Assembly: GCA_003447785.1 (NCBI GenBank)
Contig: DLYJ01000233.1
Location: 1-19,841, forward strand
Reading direction: 5' to 3'
DNA from: Treponema sp.
Lineage (GTDB): Bacteria; Spirochaetota; Spirochaetia; Treponematales; Treponemataceae
DNA: 19,841 nt
Positions 7,313 through 14,316 of the stretch are shown one piece after another (position 1 is the stretch's first letter; every line of letters begins with the position of its first letter). The notes beneath the pieces are model-generated. The model saw only the letters and a program-made list of their open reading frames with translations, was not told the origin of the DNA and searched no databases. Position numbers and translations under genes: made by a program.

Positions 7313-8373
7313 TTCAGATTCAATTGAAAAAAGCCTTCTCAGCCCTTTTATGGGTCCTCGTTTTTACCGGCGCAGCGTATTCTGAGCCGTCGACCGTGCA
7401 TTCTGAGCGCGGTGCGGTTCAGATTTTAATCCCTAAAACTCCCTACGTGGGAGACCGCTCTGAGTTGAAATACGTTTTTCACTCTGACGCGGATTTGTTT
7501 TCTGACAAAATTACCGGCCAGCAGACTTCTTCCCTGGAACTGGACTGCAATTTTGAAGCCTTTGCAAACCTTTCGGACAAATGCCTCGTTCAAAAAGCCG
7601 TGCTTGAGCACACCGGTTTTGAATATTCACTTACCATTACCTTTATCCCGTGGAAAAGCGGCACAATCGATTTTGCAAGCTTTGACCTTGAACGCCTTGT
7701 CCGCCGTTCGCAGAAACTTGATGACTCAGGAGCAGTCTTTTTTGTAGATTTTGCACCGGTTACGATTTACTCCATTGCCCAGGCCACCGGCACAACAGTC
7801 ATGCGCCCGTCAAAACCTCCCATGGCAGTTCCGGGGACAACATTTATGCTTGGAATAATCGGCGCCATAAGCCTTGTATTTTTACTGCCCCTGATTATTT
7901 TTATAATTCGTTTACCTGCCTTTCTGCTTTATTACGCTTCGGCCAGGGATTACAGACGCCTCAGAAAACTTAAAAAACAGACTGACAGAAATCTTGCAAA
8001 ACTCGTCAAGGACTATAAAAACCGGAGCGATTACGATTTTTGTCTAGAATTAAAACGCCTGCTCAGAAATTATCTCTGCGCCCGCTTTGATGAATCTTTC
8101 AAAAGCGTCACGACAGGCAGCCTTTATTCAACCTTTGAAAAATTTGCCCTGGGCTCCCTCAACGAAAGTCAGGAAAACGCTGTTAGCGAATTGTATACGG
8201 TTTTCCAGCGGTGCGATTACATCTGTTTTGCAGGAGGCTCGCTGGATACAAAGCGGCAGCCGGCTTCCATGTATGAAGCCATCCTTGCCGAAGGCGAGCG
8301 GGAACTTATGACTAAACGCGCCCGCAAGGCGATTGAATTATTTGATGTGGAGGAAGAAAATGCCGGTGTTTGA
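7309..8373 (+). CDS. Bat-operon membrane protein (DUF4381-like position)
   Basis: A 354-residue envelope protein. The N-terminus (MIQIQLKKAF, then a hydrophobic run to about residue 24) is a signal peptide with likely cleavage near AYS-E at 24-27. A domain of about 140 residues outside the membrane follows, one membrane helix at about 178-208, then a basic cytoplasmic tail (YYASARDYRRLRKLKKQ and on) with a helical region. Its place between the DUF58 protein and BatA is where DUF4381-type proteins are often found, though I cannot confirm that family by eye. I chose a TTG start: GAGGAGGG (7294-7301) is 7 bases upstream and the TTG shares bases with the preceding TGA (TTGA). A longer reading from 7204 would lie inside the DUF58 gene and lose the signal peptide. 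It overlaps batA by 14 bases. Confidence 0.8.
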   Translation: MIQIQLKKAFSALLWVLVFTGAAYSEPSTVHSERGAVQILIPKTPYVGDRSELKYVFHSDADLFSDKITGQQTSSLELDCNFEAFANLSDKCLVQKAVLEHTGFEYSLTITFIPWKSGTIDFASFDLERLVRRSQKLDDSGAVFFVDFAPVTIYSIAQATGTTVMRPSKPPMAVPGTTFMLGIIGAISLVFLLPLIIFIIRLPAFLLYYASARDYRRLRKLKKQTDRNLAKLVKDYKNRSDYDFCLELKRLLRNYLCARFDESFKSVTTGSLYSTFEKFALGSLNESQENAVSELYTVFQRCDYICFAGGSLDTKRQPASMYEAILAEGERELMTKRARKAIELFDVEEENAGV

Positions 8374-9361
8374 AAATCCTGCAGCCTTTTTGTTTTTACT
8401 TGCAATTCCTCTGCTTTATATTTTACGAAAACTCAAAATCTTTAAGCGCATTGCCTTTCCGCTCACTTTGTCGGACTGGAAGGGAAGGGCCTTTGAATGG
8501 GACGGCCGTTTTGGTTCCTTCCTGGAAGTTTCTTCTGACATTTTGTGCATTCTCGGTTACATTTGTCTCGTTTTTGCCTTTGCAGAACCTGTAATTCACC
8601 ACCATGAAAAGATTTACACTTCCAGGGGTGCAGACATAATGTTTGTGCTTGATACGAGTCCTTCCATGGCCGCAAAGGACATTGCAAACATGACGCGCCT
8701 GGAAGCCGCCCGCCGGGGAATTCACACGCTGGTCAACTCAAACCGTGGCGCAAGTTTTGCACTCATTGCCATGGCAAGTGAAGCGGCTGCAGTGGTTCCG
8801 CCCACAAATGATTCGGAGTTCTTTTTAAATCGCCTGGACAGCCTTGTAATCGGAGGCCTTGGAGAAGGTTCTGCAATCGGGACGGGCTTGAGCAGCGCGG
8901 TTTACCATCTGATTGCCTCATCGGCTCCAAAAAAATGTATCGTTTTGATTACAGACGGCGAAAACAACGCGGGCTCAGTTCATCCGGAGACTGCTGCCCG
9001 CCTTGCCCGGGAAAACAATATTACTCTTTACGCCTTTGGAATCGGAACCCGTGGTTCTGTTCCAATTGAATACATCGATCCAAAAACAGGCCAGGTTCAT
9101 TCCGGTTATTATGAATCAGAGTTTGATACCAGCGGTCTTGAATCAATTGCACAGAGCGCCGGCGGACGTTATTTTGGAATCGAATCCACAGCCCAGCTTT
9201 CACAGTCGCTTTCCTTAATCAGCCAGCGTGAAAATGTAACACAGACTTTTCACTATAAGACCGTTGTTGAAAAACTATACAAAAAGTTCATCCTGCTCGC
9301 CACCGTTCTGTTCGTGATTGCATGGATCATTAAAAGATTTTTCCTGAAGGAGGTTTTCTAA
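8360..9361 (+). CDS. batA: BatA-like VWA-domain membrane protein
   Basis: A 333-residue inner-membrane protein with membrane helices at about residues 8-24 and 56-78, a von Willebrand factor A domain from about 90 to 290, and a C-terminal helix near 311-328. The MIDAS metal site appears complete: D98-T-S100-P-S102, GEGSAIGTG at 168-176 where Ser171 takes the usual Thr place, and LITDGENN with Asp199. BatA proteins belong to Bacteroides-type aerotolerance operons and probably form a complex with BatB in the envelope. I chose the ATG after GGAGGA with 5 bases between; the gene begins 14 bases before the previous one ends. A longer in-frame TTG reading from 8333 lacks a ribosome site. batB follows one base after its stop. 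Confidence 0.92.
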   Translation: MPVFENPAAFLFLLAIPLLYILRKLKIFKRIAFPLTLSDWKGRAFEWDGRFGSFLEVSSDILCILGYICLVFAFAEPVIHHHEKIYTSRGADIMFVLDTSPSMAAKDIANMTRLEAARRGIHTLVNSNRGASFALIAMASEAAAVVPPTNDSEFFLNRLDSLVIGGLGEGSAIGTGLSSAVYHLIASSAPKKCIVLITDGENNAGSVHPETAARLARENNITLYAFGIGTRGSVPIEYIDPKTGQVHSGYYESEFDTSGLESIAQSAGGRYFGIESTAQLSQSLSLISQRENVTQTFHYKTVVEKLYKKFILLATVLFVIAWIIKRFFLKEVF

Positions 9362-9362
9362 A

Positions 9363-10985
9363 ATGGGCATTGAGAGACCTTATGCTTTTGTTTTTCTGCT
9401 GCTTTTGATTCCAATCGCAGTTTATTCAATTTACAGTTTTAAAAGAGCAACCTCCTTCCTTGGAAAAATGTACCGGGAAACTTCTTTTTCTGCAGGCAAT
9501 GATTTTTCAAAATTCAAAAAGGCAATTTTGTGGCGCACGATTTTCCGTCTGGCTGCCTGTGTTATGGTTATCTTTGCATTTGCAGGAATTTCATGGGGCG
9601 TAAAACCTGTTCCCCTACAGAAAAGCGGGGATGCCGTAAGTTTTGTCTTTGATATTTCATACAGCATGACCGCAACCGACTGCCCTGACGGACTGAGCCG
9701 TCTTGAAGCGGCATCTGCCTACGCAAACGGACTTCTGGAGCGTATGGGCGGAACCGAAGTTTCTGTCGTGCTTGCAAAGGGCGACGGTGTAATTGCACTT
9801 CCACTGACTCAGGACGTGAGCGCCGTAAAATCTCTGCTGGAAAATCTTTCTCCGTCCCTGATGACTTCTGCCGGTTCATCTATCGGCAAGGGAATCCAGG
9901 CCGCAATTCAATCCTTTCCTACAAACTGCTCTCATAATCCCCACATCTGGGTTTTTACGGACGGGGACGAAACTGACTCAAATCTCGTGCGGGCACTTGA
10001 AGACGCCGGAAAATTTGCCTTCCCGGTTACGCTGATTGGTTTTGGCCAGCCGAATCCCGTAGAAATTACTGCCGGCGATGGAAAAACAAAGGTAAAAACT
10101 TCTCTGCGCGCCGACAAAATGATTGACGCGGCAGCCTTTGTAAACCAGAAAAAACTTTCCGTTCCATCCGGTCTTATCAACCGCCCGTACATCACTTACA
10201 TCGCGGCTGATTCAGACGGGTCGGCCCTGACGCTGCTGAAGGAAGTTTCTTCAAAGGTTTCTAATGTTGAATCCACTGAATTCCTGCCGGTGTCCCGCCA
10301 TGGAATTTTCCTTTTCTTCGCCCTTTTGTTCTTTGTTCTTTCGTACTTTGCCGGAGAATTTGACATTCACTTTTTCAGGAATAAAAAGTTTACTTCGCTG
10401 TCAATGGTTTTTGTTCTTGCAGGCCTTTTGTCTTCGTGCAGGAGCGGCCGAGGAACCGTCCTCCGGGGAATCTGGGACTGGCACCAGAAAGAATATCAGA
10501 AGGCGACCGGTCAGTTTTTGCGCACTTACACCGATGCAAAAATTGAAGAAAACCTGTCTTTGCAGCAGTATGCGGCATTCAATCTGGCAAGTACCTACAT
10601 CATGCAGGAAGAATACGAAGCAGCCCTCCAGCGCCTTAATCAGATTGAAGGCTCGGATGACGCAAAGCTCAAAAGTGCCGCCTGCTACAACATCGGCATT
10701 ATCAAAAACCGCCAGGGCCATTACGACGAGGCAAGTGAGTATTTTAAAAAGGCAATCCTGCTGGACAATTCAAATATCGACGCAAAAATTAATCTGGAGT
10801 TTTCGGTTCAGCTTGCCCAGAGCCGCTCGGCACAAAGTGCCGAAACCGAAATGACTGCCACAAGTATAGACAATAAGGACAACACGCTTTCTGATCAGGT
10901 GTTTACATTAATTCAACAGGAGGAAAGGGAGCAATGGAAAAAACTTCAATCAAACCGAAGGGAAAGTTCCGCAATCGACTATTAG
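9363..10985 (+). CDS. batB: BatB-BatC fusion: VWA domain plus TPR domain
   Basis: A 540-residue two-part protein. The BatB part has N-terminal helices at about 8-25 and 60-80, a VWA domain from about 90 with MIDAS D97-I-S99-Y-S101, SAGSSIGKG at 169-177 and FTDGDE at 198-203, and a helix at 314-330. The BatC part begins with another hydrophobic stretch at about 344-357 ending in LLSSC (Cys359), then TPR-type helices between about 370 and 485, best seen at AAFNLASTYIMQEEYEAALQ and CYNIGIIKNRQGHYDEASEY. A polar tail follows. BatB and BatC are commonly separate proteins of about 330 and 200-250 residues, so this looks like a gene fusion. AAGGAGG lies 9 bases before the ATG. The 3' end overlaps batD by 52 bases. 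Confidence 0.9.
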   Translation: MGIERPYAFVFLLLLIPIAVYSIYSFKRATSFLGKMYRETSFSAGNDFSKFKKAILWRTIFRLAACVMVIFAFAGISWGVKPVPLQKSGDAVSFVFDISYSMTATDCPDGLSRLEAASAYANGLLERMGGTEVSVVLAKGDGVIALPLTQDVSAVKSLLENLSPSLMTSAGSSIGKGIQAAIQSFPTNCSHNPHIWVFTDGDETDSNLVRALEDAGKFAFPVTLIGFGQPNPVEITAGDGKTKVKTSLRADKMIDAAAFVNQKKLSVPSGLINRPYITYIAADSDGSALTLLKEVSSKVSNVESTEFLPVSRHGIFLFFALLFFVLSYFAGEFDIHFFRNKKFTSLSMVFVLAGLLSSCRSGRGTVLRGIWDWHQKEYQKATGQFLRTYTDAKIEENLSLQQYAAFNLASTYIMQEEYEAALQRLNQIEGSDDAKLKSAACYNIGIIKNRQGHYDEASEYFKKAILLDNSNIDAKINLEFSVQLAQSRSAQSAETEMTATSIDNKDNTLSDQVFTLIQQEEREQWKKLQSNRRESSAIDY

Positions 10986-12349
10986 TTTTTGTTCTTGTTG
11001 AATTTATATCCCTTCTCCTGCCGGCTTTTTCAAAGACGCTGTCACACTCTCAGCTCAAGCAGCTCAAGGTTGTGCCTGACAGCAAAATCTTTTTTACAGC
11101 CCAGGAAAACGGTTATACCTTAAAAATCCCGACCTTTTCTCCGTCTCAGGTTCAGACCGATCTGCCGGAACTTCCTCCGGGCGTCCAGCTGGTTTCTTCC
11201 AAGCGCGAAGAATACCTGGACAGCGATGGTAATCGCGGAACTGCGGTTCATCTTTGGTTTACATTCCGCGATACAGGTCCGGTCAGGATGCCGCCGCTTA
11301 TCGCAATCATCGGTTACAGAACTTATTACCTTGCCTTTGAAAGTGTTGAAGTTTACGAAAATCCTGCCGTTATCGCTCCTGTCATGGATGTAAATTTTGA
11401 AGGCAGTTTATTGAATTCAAGAAGTGTGAACGGTGTAAAGGAAGTTACGGTAAATCAGGGTGATGAACTCATAATCAGCGTAAGCCTCAAGTATTTTGTT
11501 CAGATTTTAAAATTTTCCTGGACGCTGCCTAAAAATTCAATTTTTAAGGAACTTGAACGCTACGACATAACTCGGGGCGGAACTACAGGCTCGGAATTTT
11601 CTGCACAGTTGTACCCGGTTGCCAGGTTTTCCTGGAAAATTCTTGAGAGCGGAACTTACACCTGCCCGGATTTTGCAATTATTGCCACAGCATACAACGG
11701 TTCAAAAAAACAGGTTGCCCTTCCTCAGTGCAGGATAATTGTTAAGCCTTCGGCAAATTATTCTAAGAAAAACGTTTACGACAGTTTTGAACTTGAAAAG
11801 GCTGACGAAGTTTTTAAATCTGCCTTTGAAGGGGCAAATAACGATTCAATTGAAGAGGAAGAAATTTTAATCAGGCCTGAAGACTGTAAAAAACTTGCTG
11901 AGCTTCGTTCAAAAGAAAGAATGAGCCTTCCGTTTTCTGCCGCTTCCCGTGAAAGGCGTCAGATTGAATATAAGCTTTACGGCAATGAAGGCGGGGATGA
12001 ACCGGGCGTCCTGCTTTTTATCGCGGGGCTTGCTGCCTGCTTTGTTCTTCTCGTACTTTTTATTGTGAGCGTATTTATCTGGCACGGAAAAAAAGTACAG
12101 ATTTTTTTTGTGCTCCTTTTTGTGGTCCTGGTTCTGACAATCAAAAGCGGTGCGGCACTCCTTCCTGAATGGGGCGTCTTTGCAGGCGGTAACGTAAGCC
12201 CGGTTCCTGAAGCTGTAACTTCTTCATCCCACAATGCTTCCAGTTGCAAAAGGGTAAAAATTCTGGAAAAGGCCGGAGATTATTATTATATTGATAGTGA
12301 AGAAATTAACGGCTGGGTTTTAAAAGACCTGGTCTTTGAAATAAATTAA
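10934..12349 (+). CDS. batD: BatD-like envelope protein with C-terminal SH3-like domain
   Basis: A 471-residue envelope protein. The basic N-terminus (KPKGKFRNR) and hydrophobic core to about residue 30 form a signal peptide with likely cleavage near AFS-K. A large beta-rich region outside the membrane (about 34-355) is BatD-like, with phrases such as RTYYLAFESVEVYENP typical of that family. Two membrane helices at about 359-383 and 390-406 follow, and the last 55 residues (from about 415) resemble a bacterial SH3 domain: KRVKILEKAGDYYYI and then EINGWVLKDLV. The second half of an SH3b fold is clear, the first half less so. The ATG follows AGGAGG with 10 bases between, inside the end of batB. 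No frameshift is needed to explain the 52-base overlap. The BatD assignment rests on context and topology. Confidence 0.75.
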   Translation: MEKTSIKPKGKFRNRLLVFVLVEFISLLLPAFSKTLSHSQLKQLKVVPDSKIFFTAQENGYTLKIPTFSPSQVQTDLPELPPGVQLVSSKREEYLDSDGNRGTAVHLWFTFRDTGPVRMPPLIAIIGYRTYYLAFESVEVYENPAVIAPVMDVNFEGSLLNSRSVNGVKEVTVNQGDELIISVSLKYFVQILKFSWTLPKNSIFKELERYDITRGGTTGSEFSAQLYPVARFSWKILESGTYTCPDFAIIATAYNGSKKQVALPQCRIIVKPSANYSKKNVYDSFELEKADEVFKSAFEGANNDSIEEEEILIRPEDCKKLAELRSKERMSLPFSAASRERRQIEYKLYGNEGGDEPGVLLFIAGLAACFVLLVLFIVSVFIWHGKKVQIFFVLLFVVLVLTIKSGAALLPEWGVFAGGNVSPVPEAVTSSSHNASSCKRVKILEKAGDYYYIDSEEINGWVLKDLVFEIN

Positions 12350-12359
12350 CGGGACTACA

Positions 12360-12923
12360 ATGGATTTTGGTGATATTTTAAATCAGTGGGACAAGCAGGA
12401 AAAGGCAAAAAACTCTCAAAAAAAGACGGCTGTTCAAAAGCCTGTGCCGGTAAGCCGCAAAAAAGCGAATGCGGACTTTATCCAGAACGCAGGAAAGGTT
12501 GTAGAAACAGAAAAAGCCTCCGCTAAAAATAATCAGAATCCGACTATCAACCCGATGGAACTTTGGCTCAGGCGTTACGGCGTTACCGACAAAGACGCGA
12601 TTGCAGAAAGTAGCGAAGAAGCGTCTCTGATGAAAAGCCGCGAGTACATAAGCAAAATGCGTCCGGAAGCAAGAATTGACCTTCACGGTAATACGAGGGA
12701 CGAAGCGTGGGCCCGCCTTGAATCCTTTGTAAATGATGCCGTAAAGCGCGGTCTTAAAAAAATAGAAATCGTTCACGGCAAGGGGATCCACTCCACAGGA
12801 AGCGACCCTGTTCTTGGACCGATGGTTCGTACGTTTATCGAGCAGAATAAGCATCTTGGTGTAAGCGGACACAACGATAGAAATCACGGCGGTTCCGGGG
12901 CAACCTGGGTTTTAATAAAATAA
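12360..12923 (+). CDS. Smr-domain protein
   Basis: A 187-residue cytoplasmic protein. Residues 1-60 are charged and low in complexity (rich in Lys, Gln, Ala), probably disordered. The Smr domain spans about 100-187: IDLHG at 106-110, the glycine motif IVHGKGIHS at 137-145, and the closing GGSGATWVLIK at 177-187. Smr domains are found in MutS2 and in small stand-alone proteins, and several act as endonucleases on DNA or on mRNA of stalled ribosomes. This stand-alone form has no MutS part. It starts 10 bases after batD with only a weak GGGAC site, so it is probably co-transcribed with the Bat operon. Its substrate cannot be told from sequence. Confidence 0.9.
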   Translation: MDFGDILNQWDKQEKAKNSQKKTAVQKPVPVSRKKANADFIQNAGKVVETEKASAKNNQNPTINPMELWLRRYGVTDKDAIAESSEEASLMKSREYISKMRPEARIDLHGNTRDEAWARLESFVNDAVKRGLKKIEIVHGKGIHSTGSDPVLGPMVRTFIEQNKHLGVSGHNDRNHGGSGATWVLIK

Positions 12924-12974
12924 TCTTCATCTTTGCCCAGCCGGGATAGATTCAAAAAAAAATAATTTTTTCCC

Positions 12975-13003
12975 TTGTAACTTGGGGCCGATTTGATTAT
13001 TTT
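12975..13003 (+). promoter_or_regulatory. Weak candidate promoter of the J-domain gene
   Basis: TTGTAA (12975-12980) and TATTTT (12998-13003) are 17 bases apart, each 4 of 6 to consensus. The 114-base gap between the Smr and J-domain genes shows no convincing terminator, so read-through from the operon is also possible. Confidence 0.35.
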
Positions 13004-13037
13004 TTAATAGGAATGACTTCAGTTAAAAGGAAAAAGC

Positions 13038-13604
13038 GTGGAAGATTTATACAGTATTCTTGAAGTAAGCAAAACTGCAACTCAGGACGAGATTAAAGCC
13101 TCATATAAAAAACTTGCCCGTAAATATCATCCTGATTTACATCCGGGTGACAAGGCGGCAGAAGAAAAATTCAAACAGATTAACGCGGCATACGATGTGC
13201 TTGGAGACGCCGCCAGACGCGCACAGTACGATTCTTACGGCAGTTATGACTCTCAGTCGGCATATAACTCAGGCTGGGGCGGACAGGCTGAGCGTGACCC
13301 GTGGAGCGCGTGGGCAGGTGCATGGCAGCAACAGCAGAACCGGCAGAACAATTACAGCCGAAGCGACGAGCCTTACGGAGAATGGCGCACATACACGAAT
13401 TATGAACGGCGCTCATATACAAAGGGCGACTATTTATACAGCCTGCTTCGGAATCTGGCAGTTACGGCCGTTTGTTTTTCTTTGAGCAGATTCAGTATAT
13501 TTTTCTTTCCCTTTGGACCGATTTTATGCCTTGCCGGTATTGTCTCAGGCATCGGTGGAATCATAAAAAGCCTGCGCGGCCTTTTGACAGGCAGCGGAAA
13601 GTAA
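13038..13604 (+). CDS. J-domain protein with C-terminal membrane anchor
   Basis: A 188-residue DnaJ-type co-chaperone that would stimulate an Hsp70 (DnaK). The J domain is residues 1-70 with HPD at 31-33 inside [13 protein letters not shown], and [13 protein letters not shown] further on. A Gln-, Asn-, Ser-, Gly- and aromatic-rich linker spans about 70-125. A hydrophobic C-terminus from about 140 to 180 ([17 protein letters not shown], then [19 protein letters not shown]) forms one or two membrane helices. It lacks the Gly/Phe region, zinc centre and substrate domains of DnaJ itself. This makes it a J-protein that recruits Hsp70 to the membrane, with J domain cytoplasmic. The start is GTG with AAAAGGAAAA at 13025-13034. 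It ends at the shared terminator with infA. Confidence 0.88.
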   Translation: MEDLYSILEVSKTATQDEIKASYKKLARKYHPDLHPGDKAAEEKFKQINAAYDVLGDAARRAQYDSYGSYDSQSAYNSGWGGQAERDPWSAWAGAWQQQQNRQNNYSRSDEPYGEWRTYTNYERRSYTKGDYLYSLLRNLAVTAVCFSLSRFSIFFFPFGPILCLAGIVSGIGGIIKSLRGLLTGSGK

Positions 13605-13607
13605 AAA

Positions 13608-13637
13608 AAAACTCTCCTGCATACTGCGGAGAGTTTT
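13608..13637. terminator. Bidirectional terminator between the J-domain gene and infA
   Basis: AAAACTCTCC (13608-13617) and GGAGAGTTTT (13628-13637) form a perfect 10-base stem, and a small inner GCA/TGC pair closes around TAC. On the minus strand the stem is followed by eight or more T (complement of 13603-13611), so it is a full intrinsic terminator for infA. On the plus strand there are only the four T within the stem before G, so termination of the J-domain transcript should be weaker. Confidence 0.88.
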
Positions 13638-13644
13638 GTGAAGT

Positions 13645-13866
13645 TTAGCGCTCGCGGAAAATGATGCGTCCGCGGTTCAAATCATACGGAGAAAGAGCAA
13701 CTTTTACGCTGTCGCCCGGAACGATTCTGATGTAGTGCTTTCGCATCTTACCTGACAAGTGAGCCATGATTACATGACCGCCGTTTTTGAGTTCAACACG
13801 GAACATTGTATTAGGAAGAGCTTCCTTTACAATACCTTCAACTTCAATTGCTTCTTCTTTAGCCAC
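13645..13866 (-). CDS. infA: Translation initiation factor IF-1
   Basis: A 73-residue OB-fold protein that binds the ribosomal A site of the 30S subunit during initiation. The length and sequence are typical: [18 protein letters not shown] at the start, [27 protein letters not shown] with the RNA-binding basic patch, then [19 protein letters not shown]. The start is GTG (complement of 13864-13866) with GGAGG 4-5 bases upstream. A GTG start on infA is unremarkable. It is transcribed alone from a near-consensus promoter and ends at a strong intrinsic terminator. It stands outside the ribosomal-protein cluster where infA is found in many bacteria. Confidence 0.98.
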   Translation of the reverse strand: MAKEEAIEVEGIVKEALPNTMFRVELKNGGHVIMAHLSGKMRKHYIRIVPGDSVKVALSPYDLNRGRIIFRER

Positions 13867-13884
13867 ATTTCCTCCAAAAAAAGT

Positions 13885-13913
13885 TTGCTTTTTTGCTGAA
13901 TCTTAATTATACT
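13885..13913 (+). promoter_or_regulatory. Promoter of the dksA-like gene
   Basis: TTGCTT (13885-13890) and TATACT (13908-13913) are separated by 17 bases. Transcription would start near 13920, leaving about 40 bases of leader with GGGAG at 13946-13950, 9 bases before the ATG. It lies back-to-back with the infA promoter, with 2 bases between the two -10 boxes. Confidence 0.6.
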
Positions 13914-13915
13914 TT

Positions 13916-13944
13916 ATTATCAACTTATGAAAAAAAATTGTCAA
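13916..13944 (-). promoter_or_regulatory. Promoter of infA
   Basis: On the minus strand TTGACA (13939-13944, perfect) and GATAAT (13916-13921, 5 of 6) are spaced by 17 bases. The start would fall near 13909, inside the -10 of the divergent dksA promoter. Confidence 0.75.
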
Positions 13945-13959
13945 CGGGAGTAAGACATT

Positions 13960-14316
13960 ATGGAACAAGCATTTATTGAAAAAATGAAAGAGCAGCTGCT
14001 GGCTCAGAAAAAAGTTATTCTTGAATCACTTGCGGGACAAAATACTGACTATAAAAAAATCCTTGAAGGCGGTATCTCAGGAGACGAAGTTGACGTTGCT
14101 TCTGATGTAGTAGACGGACAGCTTCTGGAGTCTCTAGGCGCACAGGATTCTAACAGACTTCAGATGATTAACAATGCACTTGATCGAATCAAGCAGGGCT
14201 CTTACGGAAAGTGCCTTAAATGTGGCCAGGAAATTCCACAGGAACGTCTGGAAGCAATTCCATACGCTTTTATGTGTATCCAGTGCCAGACACACAACGA
14301 GCGTTCAAACCGCTAG
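13960..14316 (+). CDS. dksA: DksA/TraR-family zinc-finger protein
   Basis: A 118-residue member of the DksA/TraR family, which binds in the RNA polymerase secondary channel and, often with ppGpp, adjusts stable-RNA and amino-acid promoters. The four-Cys zinc finger is complete: Cys85-x2-Cys88 and Cys106-x2-Cys109. Residues 1-80 form the expected coiled coil. At its tip DEVDVA (residues 42-47) keeps the DxxDxA pattern that DksA needs for activity; many short family members lack it. It is shorter than E. coli DksA (151), mainly at the N-terminus. It ends with TAG directly abutting the stop of the convergent PHP gene, with no terminator between. I use the symbol dksA for the family, not as proof of orthology. 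Confidence 0.9.
   Translation: MEQAFIEKMKEQLLAQKKVILESLAGQNTDYKKILEGGISGDEVDVASDVVDGQLLESLGAQDSNRLQMINNALDRIKQGSYGKCLKCGQEIPQERLEAIPYAFMCIQCQTHNERSNR

Noticed and set aside
10264..10854. Plus-strand open frame of 196 codons within batB
   Set aside because: Alternative frame inside the BatB-BatC coding sequence; the fused frame shows VWA and TPR motifs throughout, so no frameshift is needed.
12378..12887. Long minus-strand open frame of 169 codons
   Set aside because: Antisense to the Smr gene, whose motifs and spacing are convincing; the antisense product shows no recognisable pattern and has no ribosome site.
12950..12975. A9 followed closely by T6 after the Smr gene as a terminator
   Set aside because: The stem would be A/T only with no GC, so termination is not supported.
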